Origin: Caldilineaceae bacterium
Lineage (GTDB): Bacteria > Chloroflexota > Anaerolineae > Caldilineales > Caldilineaceae
Assembly (NCBI GenBank): GCA_022821585.1
Contig: JAJEDI010000041.1
Span: 124,001 to 188,000, forward strand
Length of the DNA stretch: 64,000 nt
Reading direction: 5' to 3'
The notes under the pieces were generated by a model. It saw only the letters and a program-made list of their open reading frames with translations, did no database searches and was not told the DNA's origin. The position numbers and the translations under genes were made by a program. Positions 44,843 through 54,187 of this stretch are shown here, one piece after another. Each line of letters starts with the position of its first letter. Within the stretch, counting starts at the first letter, position 1.

Positions 44843-46366
44843 ATGAGAGCTGTGATGGTCATGTTCGACACGTTGAACCGGCATATGTTGCCACCCTACG
44901 GCTGCGACTGGACGCATGCGCCAAATCTCACGCGACTGGCGGAGCGTACGGTCACATTCGACAACTGCTATGTTGGCAGCATGCCGTGCATGCCGGCGCG
45001 GCGGGAACTGCATACGGGCCGCTACAATTTCCTGCACCGCAGTTGGGGACCGCTGGAGCCGTTCGACGATTCTATGCCTGAGAATTTGTCAAAGAACGGA
45101 ATCTACACGCATCTCAGCACCGACCACCAGCACTATTTCGAGGACGGCGGGGCATCCTATCACACGCGCTATGACAGCTGGGACTTTCACCGCGGCCAGG
45201 AAGGAGACGCCTGGATCGGGCAGGTGGCGGATCCGAAGGTGCCGGAGAACATCAACAGGACCTCCTCATCCAATTTGCGGCCTCGGCAGCAAGGAACCAA
45301 GCGCCGTAATGCAGACACGTCTCGCCAGGACTGGATCAACAGGACGGTCCTGGACAGTGAGGAGAAACAGCCGCAAGCAAAGACCTTCGCGGCCGGGTTG
45401 GAGTTTATCCGCCGCAACCACGAGGAGGACAACTGGTTTCTACAGGTAGAGACTTTCGATCCTCACGAACCGTTCTTTACGCAGCAGAAGTACAAGGACC
45501 TCTATTCGCACGAATACAACGGAAAGCTTTTCGACTGGCCTTCCTATCGAAAGGTGGAGGAAACGCCTGAAGAGGTACAGCACTTGCGCCTCGAATATGC
45601 GGCGCTGCTCAGCATGTGCGATGAGTATTTGGGAAAAGTGTTGGATCTGATGGATGAGCTGAGCATGTGGGAGGACACAATGCTGATCGTGTGTACCGAC
45701 CACGGCTTTCTGTTGGGAGAGCATGACTGGTGGGCCAAGATTGTGCCGCCCTTCTACAATGAGGTTGCCCACACGCCGCTTTTCATCTGGGACCCGCGCA
45801 GCCGGGTGGCAGGGACGCGCCGGGCCCAACTGGCGCAGATGATAGACCTGCCGGCGACGCTCCTGGAGTTTTTCGGCGTTGACAGGCCGCTGGACGTGGA
45901 GGGGATCCCCCTGGGTGATGTCATCGCAGAGGATGCGCCAACGCGCGACGCGGTCCTGTTTGGGGTTCACGGCGGGCACGTAAATGTTACAGACGGACGC
46001 TACGTTTACATGCGCGGCCCGGTGGACCCATCCTACAACCAGCCCCTATTCAACTATACGCTGATGCCCAATCATATGCGGGACCGGTTTGGCGTCGATG
46101 AACTGCAGGATATTCAACTGGCCGAACCGTTCTCCTTCACAAAGGGCTGCCGGACGATGAAGGTCGCCTCTCGCCAGGTCTTCGGCGCCGTTCCGCGATA
46201 CACGATGCTTTTTGATTTGGAGTCTGACCCAGGGCAAGAGAGGCCGATTGACAATGTTGCCGAGGAGGCACGTTTGTCGGCGCGGATGGCGGAATTGATG
46301 CAGGCCAACAGTGCGCCGCAGGAGCAGTTTGAGCGGCTGGGACTGGCGGTTTCGGAGACCATATAG
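44843..46366 (+). CDS. Sulfatase family hydrolase (1)
   Basis: 507 residues, alkaline-phosphatase-like fold. The motif C49-M-P-A-R53 (CxPxR) is the site where Cys is changed to formylglycine; LHTGR follows. Metal ligands are in VMFDTLN at the start and CTDHGFLLGEHDW later. It hydrolyses a sulfate ester, but no signal peptide is visible. GTG at 44831 is possible, but ATG 44843 has AAGGAG 11 bases before it. No formylglycine-generating enzyme is in the window. Confidence 0.88.
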   Translation: MRAVMVMFDTLNRHMLPPYGCDWTHAPNLTRLAERTVTFDNCYVGSMPCMPARRELHTGRYNFLHRSWGPLEPFDDSMPENLSKNGIYTHLSTDHQHYFEDGGASYHTRYDSWDFHRGQEGDAWIGQVADPKVPENINRTSSSNLRPRQQGTKRRNADTSRQDWINRTVLDSEEKQPQAKTFAAGLEFIRRNHEEDNWFLQVETFDPHEPFFTQQKYKDLYSHEYNGKLFDWPSYRKVEETPEEVQHLRLEYAALLSMCDEYLGKVLDLMDELSMWEDTMLIVCTDHGFLLGEHDWWAKIVPPFYNEVAHTPLFIWDPRSRVAGTRRAQLAQMIDLPATLLEFFGVDRPLDVEGIPLGDVIAEDAPTRDAVLFGVHGGHVNVTDGRYVYMRGPVDPSYNQPLFNYTLMPNHMRDRFGVDELQDIQLAEPFSFTKGCRTMKVASRQVFGAVPRYTMLFDLESDPGQERPIDNVAEEARLSARMAELMQANSAPQEQFERLGLAVSETI

Positions 46367-46518
46367 TTTGCATTTGGGTTGAAAACGTGCGTTCCTCCGT
46401 ATTTCGTATTGCGTAATCCGAAATGCACAGTGGCGGGCAATACTGGCGCGATTTCTTCGTAGCCCGCGTGGGAAGTCTTGGCGTCAGCCGAAAATCGCAT
46501 CAGGTGCAGGAATACGAA

Positions 46519-46550
46519 AGCGCCGGACACACTTGATGTGTGCCGGCGCT
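46519..46550 (-). terminator. Hairpin downstream of rplS
   Basis: AGCGCCGG-ACACA pairs with TGTGT-G-CCGGCGCT, 13 base pairs with one bulged G and loop CTTGA. On the minus strand it lies 66 bases after rplS and is followed by only TTT. It could also serve the sulfatase gene from the other side. Confidence 0.5.
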
Positions 46551-46615
46551 CATTCTTGGTGATCTATCTGGGGGAGATCGCTTTGGGTCGCCCTTTGGAT
46601 TGCGGGCGGACCAGT

Positions 46616-46978
46616 TCAGACGCTGATGAAGCGCTTTTCCTTCAAGCGTGCAGACTTGCCCTGCCGGTCGCGCAGGTAGTAGAGTTGGGCGCGGCGCACC
46701 TTGGTCTTGCGCAGGACCTCGACTTTATCGATATTTTTGCTGTAGAGGGGGAAAGTACGCTCTACGCCGACGCCGTGTGAGCCAGTGCGGCGAACCGTGT
46801 AGCTGGCGCCGGCGTCGTTGCCCCCGCGCTTTGAGATCACGACACCCTGAAATACCTGAATACGTTCATTGCGACCTTCGGTAATGCGCTGGTGAACGCG
46901 CACTGTATCACCGGGATCGATGTTTGCCGTACCCTCCGGTAGCTCCGGCTGCAGAGAAGCCATCAATGCGTTTGTCAT
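46616..46978 (-). CDS. rplS: Ribosomal protein bL19
   Basis: 120 residues. [32 protein letters not shown] and the end [22 protein letters not shown] are diagnostic. It sits at the 30S-50S interface. Here it stands apart from rimM, trmD and rpsP, its usual neighbours. Confidence 0.97.
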   Translation of the reverse strand: MTNALMASLQPELPEGTANIDPGDTVRVHQRITEGRNERIQVFQGVVISKRGGNDAGASYTVRRTGSHGVGVERTFPLYSKNIDKVEVLRKTKVRRAQLYYLRDRQGKSARLKEKRFISV

Positions 46979-47189
46979 TTTGTGCCACCTTCCGTGCTGT
47001 GCACGGCCACCGGCGAATCCGGCGCGGCCCGTGCCAGATCTTCAGACTTGTCTCTCATTACAGGTGCTTAGTCCTATGGCCGGTAGGGGATAGCTTACTG
47101 GAACAGGAAAACCAAACCCTCGCAGCCAAATGGTAAGCACACAGCCCCGCAGTCTATCACAACGCAAGGCACAAACCAAAATTTCAACG

Positions 47190-48227
47190 CTACAGTTCTT
47201 TACGCACGACGTGGACGCCCTCCACCATGTTTTTCAGCTTCTGCCGTGCGGCCCAGCGGGCGGTCTGGCTGAGTCCGCAGTCTGGTGCGAAGGCCAGCCG
47301 GTCGGCGGGCGCGAATTCCAGACAGCGGCGGACGGTTTCGGCAACGTGCCGGGGCGATTCGATGAAGTAGCTTTTGACGTCGATGATGCCGACAGCGGCG
47401 TCTCGTTTTTCGGCGATGAGACCGATAATTTCGAGCTCAGAATACTCCCTGTTCGCCATCTCCACGTGAATCTCGTCCACTTCCATGTCCAGAAAGGCAG
47501 GAAACATGGGCGCGTAGCGCCGGTAACCGACCGGGTGGCCCTTGTAGTTGCCGAAGCAGAGATGGGTGGAGAGTCGACACCTGCCAATTACTGATTCCAC
47601 GGTGCGGTTGAAGATGTCGACGAAGCGAGCGGGATCCTCGCGATAGGCGTAGCAACTCATTGAAGGTTCATCTACCGTAAGTTCCGTACAGCCGGCCTCG
47701 ACCAGTTCCTCCAGCTCCTTGCGTACGATTGGAAGCAGCGCCTCAGTCACTGCGTAGCGGTCAGGGTACCGCCTATTGGGAAGAAGCCGGCCGCTTAGCG
47801 TATACGGTCCGGGAACGCTTGCCTTCAGTGTCGGCCTCGCTTGCGACTGCGGCGCAAGCCTTTGCAGGCGCTGGAATTCTGCCACCGCGCCGAGCCCTTG
47901 CGGTGCCGAGAGCTCGCCAATTATCTCGTGCCTGCCGCGCTGGTCGTGTGCCGGGGGGCCCCACAGTCGGGGCGAGGCCTGCTCGGGCTGGATCCCTTCC
48001 AGATATCCATAGAAGGAGAGGTTGAAGTCGAGCCGGGTCTGTTCACCATCTGTGATGACATCGGTCCCTGCCTCAAGCTGGTCGTGGACGGCGGCGACGA
48101 CGGCGTCGTCTACCATTTCGGCGATGTCGGCGCTGCCGAAACGGTCCAGGTGCGCGCTGGCGAACTCAAGCCAGGCGGGGAGGGGATAGCTGCCAATGAC
48201 GGTAGTGCGAAGCGGAATTGGTTGCAT
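47190..48227 (-). CDS. MetE C-terminal-domain-type methyltransferase
   Basis: 345 residues, one TIM barrel equal to the catalytic half of cobalamin-independent methionine synthase; the N-terminal half of MetE is absent. It begins TTVIGSYPLP; DGEQTRLDF follows; zinc ligands can be assigned to STHLCFGN (His, Cys), a Glu in DEIHVEMANRE, and Cys in APDCGLSQ. Such short proteins may make methionine from other methyl donors (as archaeal core MetE uses methylcobamide proteins) or act on other thiols. Stand-alone gene. Confidence 0.82.
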   Translation of the reverse strand: MQPIPLRTTVIGSYPLPAWLEFASAHLDRFGSADIAEMVDDAVVAAVHDQLEAGTDVITDGEQTRLDFNLSFYGYLEGIQPEQASPRLWGPPAHDQRGRHEIIGELSAPQGLGAVAEFQRLQRLAPQSQARPTLKASVPGPYTLSGRLLPNRRYPDRYAVTEALLPIVRKELEELVEAGCTELTVDEPSMSCYAYREDPARFVDIFNRTVESVIGRCRLSTHLCFGNYKGHPVGYRRYAPMFPAFLDMEVDEIHVEMANREYSELEIIGLIAEKRDAAVGIIDVKSYFIESPRHVAETVRRCLEFAPADRLAFAPDCGLSQTARWAARQKLKNMVEGVHVVRKEL

Positions 48228-48303
48228 CGGAATTTCGGGCTCTTCTGGTTACATGGGAGTCAGGCAGATCCTCGGGGGTGGGCGCGAACTGCCTGGAAGC
48301 TAG

Positions 48304-49074
48304 TCAGTCGCCATAGACGCGGCGAACCCGGCGCCGGTAATCGTCGTAGGAAGCGTCGAACTTGGCTGCGGAGGCGTCGCCGGAGAAAACACTGCTGGAT
48401 AGGACGAGAGGCGGCTTGCCGCGTGCGGTCAGGCCGGAGGCAATCTGGCACTTGATTGCATTCACGACCGCGGCCGCGCCGACTGTCGAGCCTGGTCCTA
48501 CCGGGTCTTCGAGTCCCTCGACGTTGACCATGGCATCGCCGGCGGGGGTACAGTTGTCGACCGTTACGTCTGCGATGTCGATGAGTTTTTCGCCGCTGCT
48601 GTGTTTGGGCGTGGACGCAGTGCAGTGATCGACAGAGACGACTGCTATCACGGGTAGGTCCAGCGCCTTTGCTTCCAACGCCATCTCCACGACAACTTCA
48701 TTGACACCGCTGTTGGAAAAGATCATGAAACTATCCGGCGGCCGCAGAACGAAGTTGCGCAGGATCTGCCGGGCGAAGCCTTCGACGTGCTCGATGAACA
48801 TTGCCTGGCGTTGCCCGTTGGCACCGACGACCTGGTTGTGGAAGGTCAAAGAAAGTTCCACGATTGGATGAAAGCCGGGGAACGAGCCGTGGCGAGGATA
48901 CATCTCCTCGACAAACATGCGGGAGTGACCTGTGCCGAACAGGTGCACCAGCCCTTCTGCAGATATGGTGTCGATACAGATAGCTGCAGCACGTTGGATG
49001 TTTTCGGTCTGCGTGGCGACAATGCGGTCCAATATGGCCTGCGCTGCGCCCAGATAAGCAGAAGCTGGATTCAA
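48304..49074 (-). CDS. SIS-domain phosphosugar-binding protein (UPF0309-like)
   Basis: 256 residues. The sugar isomerase fold shows GLVHLFGTGHSRMFVEEM, the phosphate-binding SNSGVNEVVVEMALEAK, and VVSVDHCTAS. Members bind phosphosugars as isomerases or regulators. The frame opens further upstream, but the TTG at 49074 fits the usual length and has AGGAGG 12 bases upstream. It follows the sulfatase gene after 83 bases, in the same direction, and may act on sugar released from a sulfated substrate (inference). Confidence 0.78.
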   Translation of the reverse strand: MNPASAYLGAAQAILDRIVATQTENIQRAAAICIDTISAEGLVHLFGTGHSRMFVEEMYPRHGSFPGFHPIVELSLTFHNQVVGANGQRQAMFIEHVEGFARQILRNFVLRPPDSFMIFSNSGVNEVVVEMALEAKALDLPVIAVVSVDHCTASTPKHSSGEKLIDIADVTVDNCTPAGDAMVNVEGLEDPVGPGSTVGAAAVVNAIKCQIASGLTARGKPPLVLSSSVFSGDASAAKFDASYDDYRRRVRRVYGD

Positions 49075-49157
49075 AGTGTGTCTCGTCCTCCTTTTTCTGA
49101 CCTCGTCGAAGTCGGGAGAAGCCCGTCTCTTTTTTTCCGGGCCCGGCTCGGTCCCGG

Positions 49158-50528
49158 TTACCAGGAAAAGGGCACAGTCCCCGTACTGTCCAGCGTATAG
49201 CCCCACTTCTCTACGTATTTTTCGCCGGGCAGGAACTGATCGCCGCGGGCATCCAGCATGTCTTGCAGCTGCGTCTCAAGATCCGCCTGCACAGTGTCCA
49301 CTTCGGGGCGGTTGACCAGATTTTCCATTTGGAAGGGATCGGCTTCGTTGTCATAGAGCAGCCAGGGACCGTTCAGATCGCGGGCGTAGGTATGGGTCCG
49401 CGTACGGATGCCGCGGTACTCGCGGCCGCCGTCGCGTCGCAGGAACTGGCCGAAGGGATGGGGACAGTAGATGAGGGCTGCACCACTTGAAGGATCCCGT
49501 CCGCCCTCAATTGTCGCTGAAAAGTCCTTGCCCTCGACCGTATCGGGAACGGGAATATCGCAGAGGCCCAGCAACGTAGGCAGAATGTCAGGTGTATCAA
49601 GCATGGCGTCGATCTCCCGTCCTTCCAGGCCGAATCGCTGGGGCCAGCGGAGGAGGAAGGGCACACGGACCGACTCGTCCCAGGGCCGCTGCTTCTTGAC
49701 TTCCCCCTGGGAGCCAAGCATGTCACCGTGGTCGGAGGTAAAGACGAAGATGGTGTTGTCTGCCAGACCCTCTTCTTCGACGGTCCGGAGGAGCGCGCCG
49801 AGGCAGTCGTCGAGGGCCGTGCAGTGGGCGTAGTAGCCGGCAATCCACTCGCGAGCCTCTCCAGCCATCTCTGGGGTCACGTTTGGTCTCAGCTGGATGT
49901 CATCCGGACTGTATAGTTTCCGATAGTCTGGGGGCGCTGTTTCATAGGGAGCGTGAGGAGGGCCCCAGGAGAGGAGCAGCAGGAATGGTCTGTCTGAATT
50001 GCAGTCGCCATCCCCGTGAACGCGGGAACGCAGATAGGCCTCGACGTCTCTGGTCTGCTCTATCGCGTCGTAACCTTCCCAGGTCAAGGGTTGGTCTGAG
50101 TCACCCGCGTAGTACCTGGAGTCGTTGTAGTCATGTGTGCATTCGAGCGCCTTAAAGTAGTCGAATCCCTGGCGGCTCTCGGGGGGGACGTAGTTGCTTC
50201 GTCCGCGGCCGTCAACGTGCCACTTGCCCACGTAGGCGGTATCGTAGCCGGCCGCCTTGTACAGCTTGGCCATTGACACGGCGTCGTCTGCCAGGTGAAC
50301 ATCGTTGACGAAAACTCCGTGGGTGAGGGCATGTTGACCGGTCAGCAGACAGGCACGCGCCGGGCAGCAGACGGGAATACCGGCAACGGCCTGGGTAAAG
50401 TTGACGCTCTGTAACGCCAGCCGATCGAGATGGGGGGTCCGGACCTGCCGGTTACCTGCGTATCCTGTATCCTGCGCCCTCCACTGGTCGGCAAAGACGT
50501 AGATGACGTTGGGACGATCCTGGGACAT
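49158..50528 (-). CDS. Sulfatase family hydrolase (2)
   Basis: 456 residues. CxPxR is C54-C-P-A-R58 followed by ACLLTGQ, the formylglycine site. Metal ligands: VFADQWR at the start and TSDHGDMLGSQG later; VGKWHVDG carries the conserved Lys/His. No signal peptide, so the substrate is probably small and taken up. It is only distantly like the sulfatase at 44.8 kb. It lies 27 bases after the UxaA-type gene, likely in one operon. Confidence 0.9.
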   Translation of the reverse strand: MSQDRPNVIYVFADQWRAQDTGYAGNRQVRTPHLDRLALQSVNFTQAVAGIPVCCPARACLLTGQHALTHGVFVNDVHLADDAVSMAKLYKAAGYDTAYVGKWHVDGRGRSNYVPPESRQGFDYFKALECTHDYNDSRYYAGDSDQPLTWEGYDAIEQTRDVEAYLRSRVHGDGDCNSDRPFLLLLSWGPPHAPYETAPPDYRKLYSPDDIQLRPNVTPEMAGEAREWIAGYYAHCTALDDCLGALLRTVEEEGLADNTIFVFTSDHGDMLGSQGEVKKQRPWDESVRVPFLLRWPQRFGLEGREIDAMLDTPDILPTLLGLCDIPVPDTVEGKDFSATIEGGRDPSSGAALIYCPHPFGQFLRRDGGREYRGIRTRTHTYARDLNGPWLLYDNEADPFQMENLVNRPEVDTVQADLETQLQDMLDARGDQFLPGEKYVEKWGYTLDSTGTVPFSW

Positions 50529-50555
50529 TTTTCGGGCACTTTCGGGCGCTGGCGG

Positions 50556-53306
50556 CTAAAGTGAAACGCCGAGAAGACCGCGTGTAAACTGGAATTCGAT
50601 GTTGCCTGTGCGCATCGCTTTGGGCTGGTGCTTGCCTTCCAGGGTCTGCGTCAGGAGGGTGGCCAGATTCTGGGGCCAGTCTTCAGGACCACTTTCGAGT
50701 ACGGCGTCCAAGTCCTGGGCGTATTGCATTGCAGAGCAATCAGCCGTCGTTACTTGCAACACCGGCACCAGAGGATTGCCCTCGATCGGGTGGCTGCCCA
50801 CATAGGCCAGGATGACCTCTACGCCAGCGCCGCCGAGGCCGGTCAGCGTTTCGGCCCAGTGCTCGGTGGGTGTCTCCATAACGTGAATACCGCTTCGCTC
50901 AGCAGCGTCAGCCAGCGACTGCCCGTATGCAAGCGTGGGTACGTGGGGGCCGCCGCCGACGCTCTCACTGAGGAACTCAGAGGAGGAGAGAAGCGGCGAG
51001 TTTTCGGGCAGGATGACGGTGCCGCCGCCAGCGGCGATGGCTGCAGCCAGGCGTCCGAACTGCTGAGAAACCGCGGCCGGCGGAATTCCGGCGCTCAAAA
51101 GACCTATGCGCAAGGCAGAAACGCCGGCAACCGTCTGCTCAGGCATCTCCGCAGCGGCCAGTCGCTGGTCGAACCAGTCATCGACTTTTTCCAAAACGGC
51201 GTCGATTCCTCCATCCAATTGGATGCTGGCCCAACCAAATTGGTCCCGATCTATTCCGTTTTCCTCAAGCTCGTTGCGGAAGTAGTCGTTGTGCGTCTTT
51301 TCGCAGCCATGCTCCAGGAGCAGCGTCTCCGCTGCCAGTGGGTGTCGCAGATAGCCCAGAACGGTGCGTACATAGAGGTCGCCGGAGTGACCGCCGGAGA
51401 ATCCGCAGCCCTCCGTATGGGCAAGCGCGACAAACCGCTTGAGTGGGGGCGTTGACTCGCTACCTGAGGCGTATCTGCTGTTAAGGCGGGCGGCGGCGAT
51501 TTGGCCGATCTGGCCGGAGCAGAGGCTGGTCGGCAGGATGAGGCCGATGCGGTCTGCGGCGGGACCGTTTGGCGTCGAAAATGCAGGATAGGCGAAATGA
51601 AGGATGGGGGCGGGGGAAGTACGGCGGATGGGCAAGGGGCGCCCTGCAGGCTTGGGCCGGCGGTTGATCTCTTCAACGCGGCCCGGTCCCGTCTGGCGCC
51701 AGTCTCGCCACAGCTGCACCTGGGCATGGCCGGCTTTTTCGCCAACGGTTCGCTCACCGGATGCGGCGCGCACCGTCAGGTCGAGCGTCTCGGCACCTAG
51801 TAGGTCCATTGGCGTACCGTCGAGATACTGGCCGGCGTTGACGTCCATATCCCGGCTCAGCAGCTCGTAGCGTCTCGTTGTGGTCACTATCTTTATGGTC
51901 GGCACGAACGGAAAGTTGGTTATCGAGCCGTTTCCGGTGACGAAGTAGATCATGTTACAGCCGGACGCCACCTGGCCGGCGATACTCTCCAGATCGTTGC
52001 CCGGGCTGTCCATGAAGTAGTAACCGGGCTCCTTCATCGGGCCGCTATAGGGGATGACGTGGTCGAGGCGTACGTCCGGATGTCTCTTCATGGCCGCACC
52101 AATCGACTTGAGGACGATGTTGTACAGCCCGCGATACTTGTTTCCGCCGGATGGATTGCCCGCGGCAGAATGGCCGTGCCAGGCAACACGCTCTTGGAAG
52201 CGTTCGATGGTTGTGAGAAACTCGGCAGCGGTCTCTTGATCGCGAACGTTGAGCATGATGTAGGGCTCGGCGCCGATCAGTTCGTCGGTCTCCGCAAGGT
52301 TAGCGGCGCCACCGTATCGAACCAGCTCGCGTGCTACCCAGGAGGCAAGGGGGTTGCCCGAGATTCCGGAGAAGGCATCTGAGCCGCCGCACTGCAGGGC
52401 CAGTTTCAGTTCAGACAGGGGTTGCAACGTACGCGGGGTTGCGTTGACCTCATCCAGCCAGCCGTTCACGATCGCTTCGGCCTGTTCCAACCCGGCCTGA
52501 AAGCCGCCTTTGAGGGTCAGGAAAGCGTGGGGGACCGCTTTCAGTACGTAGTCGTTTTCCTTCAGAAACGTGCGCAGTAGGCCGTTGTTCACGGGTTCGA
52601 GCCCGTAGTCCACGCACAGGACGGCCCCGACATTGGGGTGTGTGATGAAGCCGGCCAGCGTGCTCAGCGTGGACGCGGTGTTGTTGGGGTTGTCGTGGCC
52701 GCCCTCTGTATGGGCAACGGCTACGATGCCGTCAACGTTGCTGAACTGATCTGCGACGCCGGCGAATCTGGACTCCAGCTGCCTGACGAATCCGCCTGTG
52801 CGGGAGGAAGTTCCAAGCAGAATGATCGTGTTCCGGGTTCCAACTCCGCGGCCTCCGGGACGGGCATACCCTTCAAAGTAGCGATCTTCGGTATATCGTT
52901 CAACCTGCCGGCCAGGCTGGAAACCCCCTGCGGCAAGATCGTAGGCCTGCACGTGATCGGCGAAGTTCGGCTCATCCGGCAGGTCGAAGTCAAGGGCGCG
53001 TACTCCGAGGGCGTCGAGCATTTCGGCGTTGCGTATGTATTCGCCAGGCGAAATTGCCCGAGTCGCCAGGCCAAATGGCAGCTCCCATGAGAGCAAGGGG
53101 GCCCCTTTCGGGATCGATGCCACTGCGAACCGATGTCCTTCCATTGTCGTAAAGTCCAATGTCAGGAAATCGTCGCCGAAAGCGATCTGCGTACCCGCTG
53201 CCAGAGTTCGCGTGGCGATTGCTACGTTGTCGCCGGGAAGAGGCAGGCGGGCGACCTCATGGAAGGGTAGCGGGGAAGCGGACTGGGAGTCTTGTGGTCG
53301 GGCCAT
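50556..53306 (-). CDS. UxaA-family dehydratase with internal duplication
   Basis: 915 residues; altronate/galactarate dehydratases are about 500. Residues ~1-100 are an SAF-like domain, and ~150-520 the catalytic GD_AH region (GVGTRNTIILLG, VAVAHTEGGHDN, ALQCGGSDAFSGISGNP, YSGPMKEPGYYFMDSP). From ~580 on, a second, shorter copy of the front of that region appears (IGLILPTSLCSGQ, VALAHTEGCGFSGG, LLEHGCEKTHNDYF), followed by a segment that again resembles the GD_AH end. Reaction probably dehydration of a sugar acid. The ATG at 53306 has GAAGGTGA 7 bases upstream. First gene of the UxaA-sulfatase-SIS set. Confidence 0.82.
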   Translation of the reverse strand: MARPQDSQSASPLPFHEVARLPLPGDNVAIATRTLAAGTQIAFGDDFLTLDFTTMEGHRFAVASIPKGAPLLSWELPFGLATRAISPGEYIRNAEMLDALGVRALDFDLPDEPNFADHVQAYDLAAGGFQPGRQVERYTEDRYFEGYARPGGRGVGTRNTIILLGTSSRTGGFVRQLESRFAGVADQFSNVDGIVAVAHTEGGHDNPNNTASTLSTLAGFITHPNVGAVLCVDYGLEPVNNGLLRTFLKENDYVLKAVPHAFLTLKGGFQAGLEQAEAIVNGWLDEVNATPRTLQPLSELKLALQCGGSDAFSGISGNPLASWVARELVRYGGAANLAETDELIGAEPYIMLNVRDQETAAEFLTTIERFQERVAWHGHSAAGNPSGGNKYRGLYNIVLKSIGAAMKRHPDVRLDHVIPYSGPMKEPGYYFMDSPGNDLESIAGQVASGCNMIYFVTGNGSITNFPFVPTIKIVTTTRRYELLSRDMDVNAGQYLDGTPMDLLGAETLDLTVRAASGERTVGEKAGHAQVQLWRDWRQTGPGRVEEINRRPKPAGRPLPIRRTSPAPILHFAYPAFSTPNGPAADRIGLILPTSLCSGQIGQIAAARLNSRYASGSESTPPLKRFVALAHTEGCGFSGGHSGDLYVRTVLGYLRHPLAAETLLLEHGCEKTHNDYFRNELEENGIDRDQFGWASIQLDGGIDAVLEKVDDWFDQRLAAAEMPEQTVAGVSALRIGLLSAGIPPAAVSQQFGRLAAAIAAGGGTVILPENSPLLSSSEFLSESVGGGPHVPTLAYGQSLADAAERSGIHVMETPTEHWAETLTGLGGAGVEVILAYVGSHPIEGNPLVPVLQVTTADCSAMQYAQDLDAVLESGPEDWPQNLATLLTQTLEGKHQPKAMRTGNIEFQFTRGLLGVSL

Positions 53307-53470
53307 TGCATCACCTTCGCAGTGGGAAGACAGTTCTTTCAACTCCGGTAGCCTAACACATATGCATGAAAATCACAGTATCGGGCCTCGCGGATAGGAC
53401 AATTCACCACCACAAACTTGAATGGATACGACAGGAGAAGTCTGTCCGCCCCAAGAGTGGCTATGCGAAT

Positions 53471-54187
53471 TCAACTGCGGCCCGTCATCTCGGCGTCCAG
53501 TTGTTTGAAATAGCGGTCCATGAAGTAGTGCCGCTGCTCCCCGATCTTGCGAGCAGTTGGTGTGTAGAGGGTTGCCAGGACCTGGCGCAGCTTGTAAACG
53601 AATTCGTGGACAGGCGTATACTCGGGAGGATCCGGTTGGGCGGATTGCGGCGGTACCCCGGTTGAGGGCTGGCTCCAGAGACGGTTTCCGTAGCTGCCGG
53701 CGTGGGCAAAGGCCCTGGCGACACCGATTGCGCCGATACTATCCAATTTGTCGGCGTCGTAGAGACATTGCGCTTCAAGCGTCTGCGGTTGGACGGAGCG
53801 GTCACGGTACCGGTGGGCCCGGATGCAGTGCACGACGTTTTCGACGCGGGGCGCATCCATGCCGGCTGCGGACAGGTATCTGGCGGCGAATTCGGCCGCG
53901 GCGACGTGATGTGTGGTCCGTCCTTCGCAATGAATGGGCAGGTCGTGAAGGAGTGCGGCGGCGCGAACGACTTCACAGTCGGCGCTTTCGGACTGCGCGA
54001 TGCGGAACCCCATCTGTGTTACTCTCAGCACGTGGTCGAAATCGTGGGCCACGTCGCCGGATTGATAAAGCCGTCGGATATTCGTTTCGCTCAGGCTATC
54101 CGAGAGGGATGGCCGATCCGCGGGACCTTGTGAGCCTGAAACCATTTGCATCTTCTCATACTGACGCAGACAGACTATCCCCGGCAT
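53471..54187 (-). CDS. HD-domain phosphohydrolase
   Basis: 238 residues. The metal site is HDFDHVLRV, AALLHDLP (the HD pair), and DADKLDSIGAIGVARAF; these match the YpgQ/YfbR-type HD hydrolases acting on nucleotides or phosphoesters. The ATG overlaps the glycosyltransferase stop (TGATG); internal ATGs at 54151 and 54145 are also possible. Substrate cannot be told. Confidence 0.85.
   Translation of the reverse strand: MPGIVCLRQYEKMQMVSGSQGPADRPSLSDSLSETNIRRLYQSGDVAHDFDHVLRVTQMGFRIAQSESADCEVVRAAALLHDLPIHCEGRTTHHVAAAEFAARYLSAAGMDAPRVENVVHCIRAHRYRDRSVQPQTLEAQCLYDADKLDSIGAIGVARAFAHAGSYGNRLWSQPSTGVPPQSAQPDPPEYTPVHEFVYKLRQVLATLYTPTARKIGEQRHYFMDRYFKQLDAEMTGRS

Noticed and set aside
46367..46470. TGCGTATTGCG-like strings here and near 55921-55950
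   Set aside because: Short, low-complexity and too few copies to call a repeat family; not a CRISPR array, since there are no equal spacers.
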